A stretch of DNA of 64,000 nucleotides from Papiliotrema nemorosa (taxonomy: Eukaryota; Basidiomycota; Tremellomycetes; Tremellales; Rhynchogastremaceae), in contig JASKOT010000010.1 in NCBI GenBank assembly GCA_032158125.1, positions 248,001-312,000 of the forward strand, given 5' to 3'. The translations under genes were made by a program, and so were the position numbers. This document shows positions 23,636-35,515 of this stretch, piece after piece. Every line of letters begins with the position of its first letter. The first letter of the stretch is position 1. The notes beneath the pieces were generated by a model. It saw only the letters and a list, made by a program, of their open reading frames with translations. It did no database searches and had not been told where the DNA came from.

Positions 23636-26370
23636 CTACAGACCAGTCCATTCGAGCTCCTCCTCGATGCTGAACGAAGCCTCCTGAACCATTGTCTGAG
23701 CATCCACTCCGACCCGGACTTTCCAGTCTCCCAACTCGGCTCTCCACGTCTTCCATGGCTCGTCCCAGTGCGACACGGCGTCTGAGTCATCAGCGGAGAC
23801 TCTATGATAATGACTAGCTTTACTCACATTTGTCAAGAACGACTTCGACAGTGGCCGATTTTCCCGGTTGGAGATCTTCCACCTTGTCATACGCCTGTAA
23901 AGCCCATTGAGGATGCCTCAACCCAGTGGCAGTCTCGTCGGGTGGTGAAGTGTAGAAATGAACAGAGTGTGATCCAGCGACCTTTCCAGTATTCTTGACG
24001 CTCACACTGACACCCAACTTCCAATCGTCGGCCGATGCGCCCGCCTTGGGCTTTTGAGTGATTTTGAGATCGGAATACTCGAAAGTGGTGTATGACAGCC
24101 CGTGTCCGAATGGGAAGAGAGGCGCAATCTTTCGAGCATTGTGATGCTTGTATCCGACCCAGATACCCTCTTCGTAGTGTACCTTTGTCCTTGCTGACTT
24201 GAAGTTGGACGCAGCAGCGATATCTTCCTCCCGAACTGGCAGGGTGATGGGCAATCGACCTGAAGGGTTGATTTTACCGTAAACAACATCGGCAATGGCG
24301 TTTCCGCATTCGTTACCGCCGTACCAGGCATAGACTACACCGGCAACCTTGTCGATCCAAGCCATGGAAACTGCGCTACCGGCTTGCAAGACGACAATAG
24401 TCTTGGGGTTGGCTTCTGCCACAGCAGTGATCAGGTCGTCGGATCGGAGGGGAAGAGAGAGGTTGGGTCGGTCGTATCCCTCTGATTCCCAGTCGGCGTT
24501 CAGACCAGCAACAACGATGGCAGTGTCGGACTCCTTGGCGAGAGCCGCGGCCTCTTTGATAGCCTGTTCCGGGTCGATTTTGGGGAACGCTCCGACTCGG
24601 AAAGCATTGAGAATGAAAGGGGTGTTGGATGCCTTGAACTCTTTCGGTTTTCGTCCATCGTGAACCGCGCGCAGCTTGTATTTCTACGCTGTCAGCCTTG
24701 TCCTTGCACACCATGGAGTGTGTTACGCACTTTGCCCTTCTCGACCTTGACGCCCCCCTGGATCTCATTTGATCCACCGCCGAAGAAGGCAGTACCTCGC
24801 TCAGATTCATGGGAGGCATCCACGATGAGCTTGTCATCCAAATACAGCCATCCTTGACCGGTGACTGTAAGGGCAAAGATATACTCGCCAGAGATAGGCG
24901 AAGTGAACTCTGCCTGAACTTCGGTGATCCACAAAGGTTGCAGTTCGGGGTGGTAGAAATCAGCCATGAACATGTTGGAGTCATCCCTCTGGTCGGTGAC
25001 TACGGGCTTGTCGGATTGTTTTCCGTCAACAATCGCGTAGTGGGCCACATCAAATCCAGGTTTACCGTCCAAGCAGGTGAAGCTATCATCGAGCGAAGGG
25101 AGGAATTTCGAAGTGACAGCACCGAGGGCGTACGAGATGTCGACACCTTCGGGCTTGTTGTCGACCAGACCCTCGTATGGCGAGACAGACCAGAGAGATT
25201 TAAGTTGAGCAGATCCACCACCAGTCAAGACTCTAGCCTTGGCGTTTGGACCGATAACGGCGACCTTCTTCGACTGCGCGGTGACAGGGAGAACCTCGTT
25301 CTCATTCTTCAAGACCACTGCACCTTCCGCACCCAATCGTCGGAGAATCTTAGCATCGGCCTCCTTCTCGCTGGTTCGGGTCTTCTCCTCGGATGGTGCG
25401 GCATAAACCAACTCTTCATTGGCCTTGGCGAGTTTCTGAACCCAAGTGAGGATCTCCCCTGCCAATCTGTCGATTTGTCGAGGATCAATCTTGTGTGCGC
25501 CGACGAGATGCTTTACCAAGGTGGGATCTCGCCATGTTGCTTTACCGGGCATTTCCAGGTCCAAACCAGCGTTGATGGCGTCGCTGACCGAGTAGGTACC
25601 GTACCAATCACTCATGATCAGACCATCGTGTTTCCACTCCTTCCGTAATAGGTCGGTCAATAACCACTTGTTTTCCGAGCAATGGGTCCCGTTGAGCTTG
25701 TTGTAAGAAGTCATGTACGCCCATGGGGTACTGTGCTTCTGAGCAATTTGGAAAGCCCTAAGGTAGACTTCTCGGAGAGCCCGTTGTTCCACGACCGAGT
25801 CGGACCCCATTCGCTCGTGCTCTTGGTCGTTGGCGGTGAAGTGCTTGATAGTTGCACTGACGTTCTCGGATTGCAGACCGTTGACGTATGCCGCGGCGGT
25901 GAGACCAGAAAGCGTGGGATCCTCTGAGAAGGACTCAAATGCTCGTCCGCCGAGAGGAGACCGTTGAATGTTGATGGTAGGGGCAAGGAGACAGACTGCA
26001 TTTCGAGCTTTGGTCTCCTTGGCGAGAAGGACACCAGCTTCTTTCAACGCTGATTTGGAAAAGGTGGATCCGAGGGCGGTAGCGTTGGGGAGAGCAGAGG
26101 CGGGGGCTGGCCGTCAGATCTTGCCAGAGTTTCGAAGGTGATGTGAGACTACTCACTCATGTCGAAGAAACTACCACCTCGAGCACCGTTAGGTCCATCT
26201 GTGACTTTTACGCTTGGCACATTGAGCCTCGGGATAGGGACGGTGCTCCACCAGTCCTTTCCAGCCAACAGCGAGATCTTCTCATCCAGCGTCAACTCTT
26301 TCAAAAGAGACGGGATGGAGGCCTGGAGAAAGGACTTGTCCATTTGATCATTTGTCTTTACGTCGGCCAT
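23636..26370 (-). CDS. GH3 beta-glucosidase with PA14 insert, cytosolic type
   Basis: The enzyme should hydrolyse terminal beta-glucosyl residues. The GH3 (alpha/beta)8 domain has DGPNGARGG, NIQRSPLGGRAFE, KHFTANDQEHER and the nucleophile Asp in LIMSDWYGTYS. The C-terminal GH3 domain starts near GAVVLKNENEVLPV. A PA14 module (AEFTSPISGEYIFALTVTG, WLYLDDKLIVDAS) is inserted in it, as in many fungal GH3 enzymes. The fibronectin-III-like end has FPFGHGLSYTTFEYSDL. There is no signal peptide, so it is probably intracellular. I start at the ATG at 26370 (MADVKTND); an in-frame upstream ATG at 26469 would add 33 residues. Introns lie near 26150-26100, 24740-24680 and 23830-23790. A GCGGGG (minus strand, 26515-26520) upstream fits a Mig1/CreA site, which is weak evidence of glucose repression. 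Confidence 0.9.
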
Positions 26371-27075
26371 GTTGTGAGAGTCGGTGAGGGGAAGAAGGAG
26401 GGGGAACTGGGTGGATGCATGGCGTTGCCCTTGCTCTATATAGACGGGGACGGGGTTCTCGAGGGGCACGGTGGAATGGTCGAGCCCAAATGAGCCGACC
26501 TATGCGCGGATAAACCCCGCTTCTCCGGCCCAATCCCTTCTCCGAGGTTTATGCGGCTTGGTACGAGACGGCGTTTTGCAAACGCTTGCCTGGGCCGCCG
26601 CATCTTTTGTCCCGCATAGTGAACCTGAGGGGGTCAATTGCAATTCAGACGGTTGAAGGCGTAGAGGAAGGCGGATCCTATTGCGGAAAACAGCCATTAA
26701 CTGCGGAGCTCACAGAGGGTCGAAGAGATAGTCGACCAAAGGCATTTATCCGGGTAGGTGTAAGGTATTTATCCAGCTCGTCTGTCCATGCCGAAGCAAA
26801 TGACACCCATGTATGATGCGCTAACCGTCAGCTCAGCTGCATGTACTGACTTGAATGCACGGTTACATGATGTCGAGGTGAAGAAGATGGCGACCAGTCG
26901 CAAACAAAAGTCTGATGATGATACAACCGCGTTCGGGGACAACGCTATGACCACCCTGGAGTGACCTGGGGCGTATACTCTTGCACTCTTCTTCTCTCAT
27001 TCACTCACTCACTGACCCGACCCATAGACCTGCTCAATCGCTCTCTCTCACAAATCAACTTACCTTCTGCCCATC
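26371..27075. other. divergent promoter region, GH3 and MND1
   Basis: This 705-bp gap separates two start codons on opposite strands. It contains several GC-rich stretches (26505-26620). Open frames here are short and unconvincing. Confidence 0.4.
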
Positions 27076-28349
27076 ATGTCTAAGCGGGGTCTGTCATGGG
27101 AAGAGAAGAAGACGAAGAGTGAGTGTCAAGCGCTAAGTCCTCTCCTCCTTCCCTTCTGACCTTCCCTCGTCTTGCTCGTGCGCTGGTGATGACTCCCTCA
27201 GCATCGATGGACTCATCTATGAACACGGAAAGCTGATTATAGTGCTTGAGATCTTTCATGAAAATGTTAGCTCTTCTCTATTCTGAACACCCTGACTCTC
27301 AGAGCGAGTTCTTCACCATCAAGGAATTGGAAAAGATCGCTCCGAGTGAGTCCAGTTCTTGGCTACCTACACCCAATACCCTACCGCAGTTTGCTGATTC
27401 GCCCTTGTAGAGAGCAAAGGAATCGTCTGGCAGTCGGTGAAAGAGGTCGTCGAGGAGCTGATCAGCGAGAGCAAGGTGACTATGGAGAAAATGTCAGTAT
27501 TCTCCCCTCACAATCTCCTGATACTGTGCTCGCCTGTTAAGATCCATCTCCTGTGGCGTGCCTCTCGTCTCCATACCTTGAGGTACTGACAGTGCAGTGG
27601 GACCAGTAATTGTCAGTATAGAATCTCCCGCTGCGAATCTTGGCGTCAGTCTCAACTTAGATTGCTGGTCTTTCCCCTCGGCTACCGGAGCGATGGTAAG
27701 CGGTAGAAGGTCTCAGTCTTCCTTACCTGAGCACCCAGAAAACAGCTGTAGTGGAGAAAGCTCAAGCGGAATTTGCACTCATCAATTCAAAACTGGGAGA
27801 GGCAGAAGCCGAATCTGCTGCGGCAGACAAAGGTCGAGAAGATACGGTGGGTCTTTCCCCTTCGACCTGTGTCGTCTCACCTGATCTACTCACACCTACA
27901 CTGAGCATGACCGTCCCTCGCCACCCTACCTAATAGCTTATCTACCTCTGTGCGAGGTTCAAGGGAGGTTTCGGTGGAGGAAGGCTAAACTTCAGCCGGA
28001 AAGACGAAAACTCCTTCAAGCACTCCAAGCCGCTCGAGAGGAAGCAGCCTCTCTTCAAGCTGAACTCGCGGCGTTTGGAGCGGCCGATCCCGTCAAGTAC
28101 GAGAAGAAGCGACAAGCGATCGAGGTCTGCAAAGAGGCTGCACAGCGATGGACCGGTACGTCGAACATGATACCCGTGCGGGGACTGATTGGCAGACAAC
28201 ACCATGGTTTTGGTCTCGTATGTGAGATCGCTGGGGATGATGGAAGTCAGCGAAATCTACGGGTTCCTTGGCATCAGTCAGTCTACAGCTTTGTGTCAAG
28301 GAGCATGTGCTGACTTACGGATGACGAATGGGAGGATCTTCCGCAGTAG
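27076..28349 (+). CDS. MND1: MND1, meiotic recombination factor
   Basis: Mnd1 pairs with Hop2 to stimulate Dmc1/Rad51 strand invasion in meiosis. The start MSKRGLSWEEKKTKMLEIFHE, the winged-helix stretch EFFTIKELEKIAPK, SKGIVWQSVKEVVEELI and the diagnostic IGTSNYYWSFPS (rebuilt over an intron) are all present. A coiled coil follows (AEAESAAADKGRED, LQALQAAREEAASLQAELAAFG), then KYEKKRQAIEVCKEAAQRWTDNT. The C-terminus SEIYGFLGI should join DDEWEDLPQ, matching the family's usual acidic end, with the stop at 28347-28349. That final junction has a GTCAGT donor (28277) but no AG at the required acceptor. The gene needs about eight short introns. Confidence 0.88.
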
Positions 28350-28664
28350 ACCATCGACATCGCAAGCGCTCGGCTCGAGAAGGCGGATAATTCGCGTCCT
28401 TCGTCGAACCGTTGAATCAGGTGTAGCCGCTGAACTTAGTATAGCTGGAACCCATTGCCCAAATGCATCAAGGCTCCTGACTCTCTGTTTTCATTGGGCC
28501 AAGGTATCTGACGACATTCATTGACATGTCGGAGCGTAAATAGCTAGAAAAGCATATAATGTACATCAAGGACTGAGTGACGATCCTCTTGCTTCTTTCC
28601 TCTCATTCACACGATCCACGCTCACAATGCTGCTCTGGGTAGCTTTTGGGATTTTAAGTCAAAT
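28350..28664. other. convergent 3' intergenic region
   Basis: This 315-bp gap lies between the MND1 and PRPP synthetase stops. I see nothing in it beyond AT-rich 3' sequence. Confidence 0.35.
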
Positions 28665-30244
28665 CTAACGACAGATGACTTCTCGGAACGCTCTAAATGT
28701 ATGTCTGTCGGAATAAGGCTGAGATGGATTCACTGGACGATCAGCTGGGTCTACCATGTGAAGACACCTAGCTCACCCATTATGGGTTCGGCGGATCGAT
28801 TCGGCGAGCACTGGCGCGATATCGATGAACTCCAACTTTCCATCTGTAGCCTGTACCCGGCTGGTCTGATCAATCGAGTTGGTGACGATCAGTTTCTCGA
28901 CTGGCAGGTCTTTCAAGTTGTCCATGGTCGTGTCTGATAGCAGTCCTACACATGAGCGCGTCGTCCCACAAAGAAGCAAATCACTCACCATGGGAGATAA
29001 GAGCGTAGACCTCTTTGGCTCCAGCCTCTTTGAGAACCCCGGCAGCGAGTCGAACAGTGTGACCAGTATCAATCATGTCATCAATGAGGATTGCGATCCT
29101 TCCTTTGACGTCTCCCACAAGCAATTCCATCTTCTCGCTACTCCTCTCATCTTCGTCGCCGTTTTGCGAGCCGGAATCCGAACCGGCGGGAGTGGGCGGA
29201 ACAGTAGGGATGGCAGCAGCGGACGACGGGACATCTCTCCTTCGTTTTCGATTGATAAGGGCGAAATCTAAGTTGAGTTGGTCGGCGAGGGTGGTGGCTC
29301 TGTTCATCAGCTACATTGAGCCCAGAAGTGTGGAATGACTGACCGCTTGGCACCTCCTGCATCGGGAGAGACAATGATGGCGTTCTTCCAATTTGGAATC
29401 TCTTGCTTGATATAGCCCATCATGCTGGGTTCGGAGAACAAGTTGTCGACGGGAATGTCAAAGAAGCCTTGAATTTGCGAAGCGTGCAAGTCCATGGTGA
29501 TGACATGGTCGGCACCGGCCACGGCTAGCAGGTTGGCGACGAGCCTGAGGCGTCAACTCATGTCGAATCTCGCGACGGATGACTCACTTGGCAGTGATGG
29601 GTGCCCGCGACTTGTCCTTCTTGTCCTGCCTGGCGTAAGGGTAGCAAGGGATGACAGCCGTGATCCGTTTTGCCGATGCGGTCTTGCAGGCTAGTCGTTA
29701 GCCGCCACTTTGGATGACGACTGCGCAACTCACCAGAGATAAGGATAAGCAACTCCATCAAATGGTCGTTGATGGATGGCGGACTTGGCGATTGCAGAAT
29801 GAACACATCCTCATCTCGGACCGATGAGTGAATCTGGACGCTCGTCTCGAGAGACAGGAATTTCGAGACATGACAAGGAGTGAGAGTGATCCCGAGACTG
29901 TAGTTTGAAAACGTTCATGACAGGTCGTGTGATGGAAAAAATGAGGGTATTGCAAGGGATAGATGGTGTCAAGAGTGCCTGTATCAGCCTTTGGATGATC
30001 AAAAGTCAGAAAGATAAACGTGTGTGATGCTCATTGAAAGGTGAAAGGGGGTGTTTCAGAATTGCTAGGTGGATCCTCAGGTTCTAAGGAAACAAAAAAA
30101 AAAACAGTCAATACGCACCGAGCTGCGACGGCCTCTGCGAGCTTGGGATGGCTATTGCCTAAGAGGACATGAGCTCAGTACGTATTGCATCTCAAGGATG
30201 AACACACCAGTCAACAGACGGATAGAGTTTCCAGTTTGGTGCAT
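28665..30244 (-). CDS. PRS: ribose-phosphate pyrophosphokinase (PRPP synthetase)
   Basis: The enzyme makes PRPP from ribose-5-phosphate and ATP for nucleotide, His and Trp synthesis. The protein begins [13 protein letters not shown] at the ATG at 30244. It carries [17 protein letters not shown] (catalytic/flexible loop), [18 protein letters not shown] (ADHV signature), [11 protein letters not shown] and the PRPP loop [12 protein letters not shown]. Compared with the usual RKANEV linker, about 30 extra residues (Ala/Pro/Ser then acidic) sit between INRKR and [11 protein letters not shown]. The family normally ends shortly after [14 protein letters not shown]. My preferred last exon gives a short [12 protein letters not shown] tail with its stop at 28665-28667, but other acceptors are possible. 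One intron near 30100 has a 12-T tract. Confidence 0.88.
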
Positions 30245-30755
30245 GGTGAAAGAATCGTAATCAGGGAGAGGTGGATTTCAATTCGACCGGAGTGATTAGG
30301 TGTCAAATGCGTTGCAGATGGTGATTTTACAGAACAATGGAGATGAGGGAGCAGACAAAAAGGGGCGACAAGTCGTGGGCTATATGTGTATCATGGACGA
30401 AGGATGTCGAGAGGTGGTGAACAACTTGGGTAGGGAAAGACAGACGATGGGTTCCAGATTTTTGAATCAAGAGGTGGTCATCTTGCGGAGAAACAGCCAC
30501 CCCGCCTTCCGGAAGCTCAAAGCCGGTCATCACCGAATTTTCCATCCCACGTGGTAGCTTGTGTTGATACTGACGTGGCACATTGCATCCTCTCTCCCTT
30601 GGGCCGTAGCGTAGCATCGAGGGACATTTCTTTGGAGGTCGACTAAGTATCAGAGAGAGCATCGTCACGTCTCGGTCCATCGTTTTGGGGCCTCTTGGAG
30701 CTGTCTTTTCGACACCATTATACCCTGCGTTGCACAAGAGGATCACTGCCACCCA

Positions 30756-33110
30756 ATGTCTGCTCCCCAATATGCCTGTAAGTCTCACATCCGCACTGAA
30801 CACCCTCTGACGTGATCTAGTCAGGGCACAAAAGACTGCTGGTATCGCTCAAGGACCGTCTTGGGATATCACCGATAGGATAGCAGCGTGAGCCATCTCG
30901 TTTTCTTCCCATATGAAGAGCTCACACACAGCGATACGGCAGCAACTAGGTGTTACACCTACTCTTCTGATGGCGAGTGGTTGGCATATGCCACAGCTAC
31001 CGGGTAGGTCGTCATCATCATAGTCGGCATTCCAACTGACATTTTAGAGTCCAGATTGTCTCATCTTCGTCCACCTCTAGCTCAGAGGGAAGGAGTATAG
31101 ACCAGGCAAACGTGTTCGAGCTGTCGTTCTCACCTTTATCCACGACGCTCTTCACCTTCGAAAGACCGGTCAAGTCGGACACCGACCTGTATAAGAATGT
31201 CAAAGCATGGAACGTAAAGACTGGAGAAGAGGTTGGTGGATGGTATCAGAGAACGCAACATGACTGGTGAATATTCACGCATGTCCTCTGCTATCTCAGC
31301 CTGATGTCTAGGTTACCCCTGATCACCGCCGATGAACAATACCTGCTTCGGCCCACCGCTTCCGACATTCTCGTCTTCACACCTGCTTTAGCGCCTCGAC
31401 CTTCTGTTCGACTTCATCTTGATGGTCAGATAAAGGGAATATTCTTGTCGAACCCTACGTCCCTACCGGAAGGCACAACGAATGCCAAACCCGTCCGAGC
31501 TGCCGCGGAACCTGCTGTGGCGGTCTGGGTTGGCGAGAGGAAGGGTGCTCCGGCAAGTCTGGCCCTGTACACTCTGTCGAGCTTGACTGGAGGCGCAAAG
31601 GCGAATGCGGACGGAGAGGAGACCAAGGTGGAAACGCGGGATATGCCCATGACTACGGCTAGAAAGGCGTTCTACAAGGCGGACAAGCTGCAGGTCAAGT
31701 GGAACCCAGCTGGAACTTCGGTGCGTCATTCTCAGCACGAAGAAGTAGACAAAACGCTAAAACCTTAGGCTCTGTTCTTAACGCATACCGATGTTGACAC
31801 GACGGGAAAATCCTACTATGGTGAAACGAATCTGTATCTTGTCGCCGTGGACGGATCTTTTGACGGACTGGTGGATTTAGGTGAGCCGAGTGTCGAAGTT
31901 GGCGGTCGCTTATCGATTAGATAAAGAGGGACCGATTTACGATTTCTCGTGGAGTCCGACTTCGCGGGAATTTACCGTCTGCTATGGATGTTAGTTGCCT
32001 CTGCATAGCATAATCTACACTAGCTCATCCCTCTAGACATGCCTGCCCGAGTCCAACTGTATGACGCCAAGGCAAAGCCAATCTATTCCTTCGGCTCGCA
32101 ACATCGAAACTTCCTCCTGTATCAGCCGCAAGGCAAACTTTTGCTGACTGCGGGTTTCGGCAATCTGGCAGGAGGGGTGGATGTCTGGGATGTCAGCACG
32201 AGAAGCAAGGTTGCTGAGTTCAAGTGCGCTGTCTCTTTTTCTCTGATTTCACAAGCTGACGAGATCCAGAGCCGCCAACTCGTCTCATTGTGAATGGTCG
32301 CCGTGCGGCCGGTATATCCTCACCGCAACCCTTTCCCCTCGGCTACGGGTCGATAACGGGGTCAAGATATGGTGGTGTGGCGGACAGCTCTTGCACATCC
32401 AACCACAAGAAGAGCTTTACCAAGCTTCTTTCCAGCCAGCAAAGCTGTCCAGTATCGAGCCTTTCCCAGCTACCCTCCCCAAGGCTCCGGAAGCAAACTC
32501 CAGTGTCGCGCTGCACCGACCCAAGGGCGAGACCGATGGAGGTGGTGAGCAGACCTGCACGACCCCGATTCGAAGACGCTGATCACTCAGTCGCCGCCAA
32601 GCCTGCTGGAGCTTATCGACCGCCTGGAGCAAGGGGAGCAGCTGCAAGTGACGCGTACAAGCGAGACGATGATAGTGGGCCATCGTCAGGAGCCGCAACA
32701 CCTTCTCCAATGTTCCGAGGCGGCAAGCCTGCTCAGCGATACGTCCCGGGGACCGCAGTTCCCGGAGCGTCGGCGCCACCGGAAGACAAGAAGAAGCGAG
32801 TGAGGTCCAAGCGACCCATGAAGGAGGCACCGGAAACGAACGGAACCGTCGAGCCCCCGGTTCAAGAGATGAAGCAAGTGGAAATTGCCGGCGACGAAGA
32901 TGCCAATGCCAAGAAGATCAGAAATCTGTCAAAGAAGGTGTGTATCGGCAAGCGGGAGCGGGATTTTACTGACGTTTCCAGCTCAAAGCTATCGAGGAGC
33001 TCAAGGAGAGAATCAAAAATGGAGAGCAACTGGAGAAGACTCAAATGAAAAAGATCGAGACGGAGAGCCAAGTCCGCGCCGAGATCACAGCTCTGGGAGG
33101 GTCCGCTTAG
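30756..33110 (+). CDS. eukaryotic translation initiation factor 2A
   Basis: eIF2A is a WD-repeat (beta-propeller) protein that can deliver Met-tRNAi to 40S subunits under certain conditions. I start at the ATG at 30756 (MSAPQYA), whose exon joins FRAQKTAGIAQGPSWD after an intron that starts with GTAAGT. A second ATG at 30772 is out of frame with exon 2. The propeller blades include KVKWNPAG-like KLQVKWNPAGTS, FTVCYGYMPA, KPIYSFGSQHRNF, LLTAGFGNLAGGVDVWD and SHCEWSPCGRYILTATLSPRL, the last diagnostic of eIF2A. The C-terminal region is Pro/Ala-rich, then KKIRNLSKKLKAIEELKERIKNGEQLEKTQ, split by an intron. The stop is at 33108-33110. Confidence 0.92.
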
Positions 33111-33509
33111 GGTGTCCGAGGGGGAGTGAGAAGAGGATTATCGTCTAGAAGCCTTGGACGCATGGAGACCAAAATTTACGAGTCAATCATGATATACGAC
33201 TTGCATAGCATCTATCGACTCGTCCGTAGCATATTGTACATGTGAGCAGTACATTACCATGCATTCGGGATGGCGTCCTGCTCTTTGAATCAATTGATCG
33301 AGACTGGAGAAAGAGTCCAAGGGTAAGAAAGGCCTCGCATGCGATCATTATGTATATATGTTAGGAGGCCCATCCTCTCGAGGGCCACATGTATCGCCTC
33401 TGCTTCTTCTATCATCCTCCGTCGGATCCTATGCAGCTCGTCTGACACTGAAGTCGCTTCATCGCAAGACCGTGATCACCAGGGCTCCTGGCCGCCTGGT
33501 ATACACGGC
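33111..33509. other. convergent 3' intergenic region
   Basis: This 399-bp gap lies between the eIF2A and SERF-like stops. It holds AT-rich segments (33160-33260). I see no gene. Confidence 0.35.
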
Positions 33510-34108
33510 CTACTTCTTGGGTTGTTGTTGCTTCTTCTTGTCACCGCCTGGCGGCAAAGTCCCATTCGCTTCTGCCTCTTTCCTCGCTGCCTTGGCCTAG
33601 AGCACGGTCAGTATGCTGAGATAAAAGAAGCAAGATGCGAAGCACATACGGCGATTCTAGTGAGTCAGCATTGGACTATACGCGATATCCGAAAAGACTC
33701 ACTTGGCTTGAAGAGCAGCTTGGTCCCTGACGTCAGTCAATCTATCTTTCCGATTTGCCTCCGGGCGTGCAAAGTCGAGCGATTTGATTCAACGCGATGT
33801 AGGGGGCGGGCAGAGGTGAGAGGAGGAATGGAGGACATACGCTTCGTTTCTCGCTTGGGGATTACCAGTCTTCTTGGTTCCACTCGCCTTTCTATATCAT
33901 TAGATATCTTCCACGCGGCAATAATACAAGGCGCAAAATGGATGGTCGCTTCACACACGAGTACTTAAGACGGGGCCATAGGGCGAAAGGAGGTTACAGG
34001 ACGCACTCTTTCGCTTGGTTTTTGGCCCGAGCCATCTCCCGTTGATTACCACCTATCACATCAACACCTCTTTCGCAGCCATAAGATCTGAGCGGACTTA
34101 CGAGTCAT
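33510..34108 (-). CDS. SERF/4F5-family small protein, six coding exons
   Basis: The spliced product is 73 residues: MTRGNQREMARAKN at the start, the SERF hallmark; a KKTGNPQARNEADQAALQAK middle; and a Lys/Gln-rich GGDKKKQQQPKK end. SERF proteins are small, charged and disordered, and are linked to protein aggregation and nucleolar RNA binding in other organisms. The coding exons are 7, 46, 51, 24, 7 and 87 nt by my reading (222 nt in total, which is 74 codons with the stop). The first exon is ATGACTC (34108-34102). An internal 7-nt exon lies at 33656-33650. All junctions are AG/GT and keep frame. This gene is invisible as an ORF, and a 209-codon plus-strand frame overlies it. Confidence 0.78.
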
Positions 34109-34558
34109 GTCTGACTGATTCTCCGGGCTGGTAAGCCGTCCTGATGTGAAGATGCCAAAGATTGTTGTTGGATTGAAATGATCGTCTGGGTGTCGAAAAC
34201 AGCAGAGTCGCGATTGTGGCGCGCGACCTCAGGGCTGACTCGGTCGTTCTCCGACAAGTATTTCTGACGAAATCATGTGGCTCCTCCCGTCTGGGGGAGG
34301 CGGTGGAAAGCTGACACTGATCGGATGCCACACGGGGCATAGAAGCAACATGCTCAAGTTTCATGTACCGCACGAGGGAGACCCCGGACGTTTCGCGAGA
34401 AGCAAGCGATCCTTTCGTGTGAAACGAGTTCTCGATCAGAGATATTTGCCGTTGGAGTGTGAGCTGAGTCGGAGGCTCTCGTAGACATAGCCTACGCGTC
34501 GACCAGCATATACCCCTGTCTGCTTCTCTTTTATCACATAGTATCTACAACGTGCGCT
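34109..34558. other. divergent promoter region
   Basis: This 450-bp gap lies between the SERF-like gene and the first orphan gene. The short frames at 34098-34484 show no family features. Confidence 0.35.
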
Positions 34559-35515
34559 ATGACTCTTCATGATGATCATATGGATGATGACATTGGGGTG
34601 GCTTTCGAGGGCGGCAGCCTCTCACTCGAAGCCATGAGTGCTCTTGGAACATGTTGGTCGCTCCAGCATAGGTATGGGCTGTCCGAGGGGTCTGGTGAGT
34701 AGGCTAAGCTTTCGGGTGCAGCTCGCTCGAAGAAGGCAGGAGCTGACCGATTAGCATTTACACAACTCACCACGGAGAAAGATCCCCATCGAGCTTGGGA
34801 GGCTTTGTGCGAATTCAACAGAGAAGTACTGCGGAGTGCGAAATCGAAAGTCGAGAACTACATGTCTCAATGCCCGTCAGACTCGACTGATCTCCCGTAT
34901 CAGAGGACTCGAGCCGGTGCTCTCTGCGAACGAATGGCACTGGCAGAGTGTCTGACGGCAGACCAACATCGGGAGCGACCCAGGATAGACCATAATCACC
35001 TGCTCGATTCGAGTAGACTTGGATTCGCTGTGTCGCATGAAAGTGTCTGGGCTTGGAACGAATACATTCTACGGCTTGACTATCAACAGTATGATCCGGC
35101 AATATGGCACAACGGCATATTGGCGAGCTTGACACTGCTTTCAACTCTTCACGCTATAGGCAAGGACGCCGGACTTGAGGATACCCGCCTATCAGGTGAA
35201 AATTGCGCTTACAAACTGACAGTTGCGCAATTGGCGGACAGGTGGGAGAGGGATCTTTTCCCTTCCTCCCCTCTGATCGTGCAAACCGGATCTGACGAGA
35301 GCTTCGACAGCGACATACAACGGTCAAGGCTCACTTCAAGACAACGTCACCTTGATACGGGGCTACAAGGGCTTGCCGGGGAGGATCTGCGGGAGATGTA
35401 TGGTCCCCAGGCATCAAATCATGTGTCATCAGAACCCTACATGAGATCCATAGGGGCTGCAACGATGGCCGAAGAATTCGTTAATCCATATACGGGACTT
35501 GTAGTGATAAGGTAG
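34559..35515 (+). CDS. orphan protein A, 298 residues
   Basis: I recognise no family. The ATG at 34559 begins an acidic MTLHDDHMDDDIG, and exon 1 (136 nt) ends in a phase-1 GTGAGT donor after LSEGS. The 60-nt intron ends at 34754, and the second exon is open to the stop at 35513-35515. The middle is helical and hydrophobic in part (IWHNGILASLTLLSTLHAIG, WAWNEYILRLDY). The end is more polar. There is no signal peptide or obvious membrane span. It is followed 490 bp later, on the same strand, by an unknown gene with the same one-intron, phase-1 architecture and almost the same length. Confidence 0.6.

Noticed and set aside
24809..25648. 279-codon plus-strand frame
   Set aside because: It is antisense to the conserved GH3 catalytic region, whose motifs are unmistakable on the minus strand.
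33339..33968. 209-codon plus-strand frame
   Set aside because: It overlies the SERF-like gene. The minus strand gives a complete known family with consistent splice sites.
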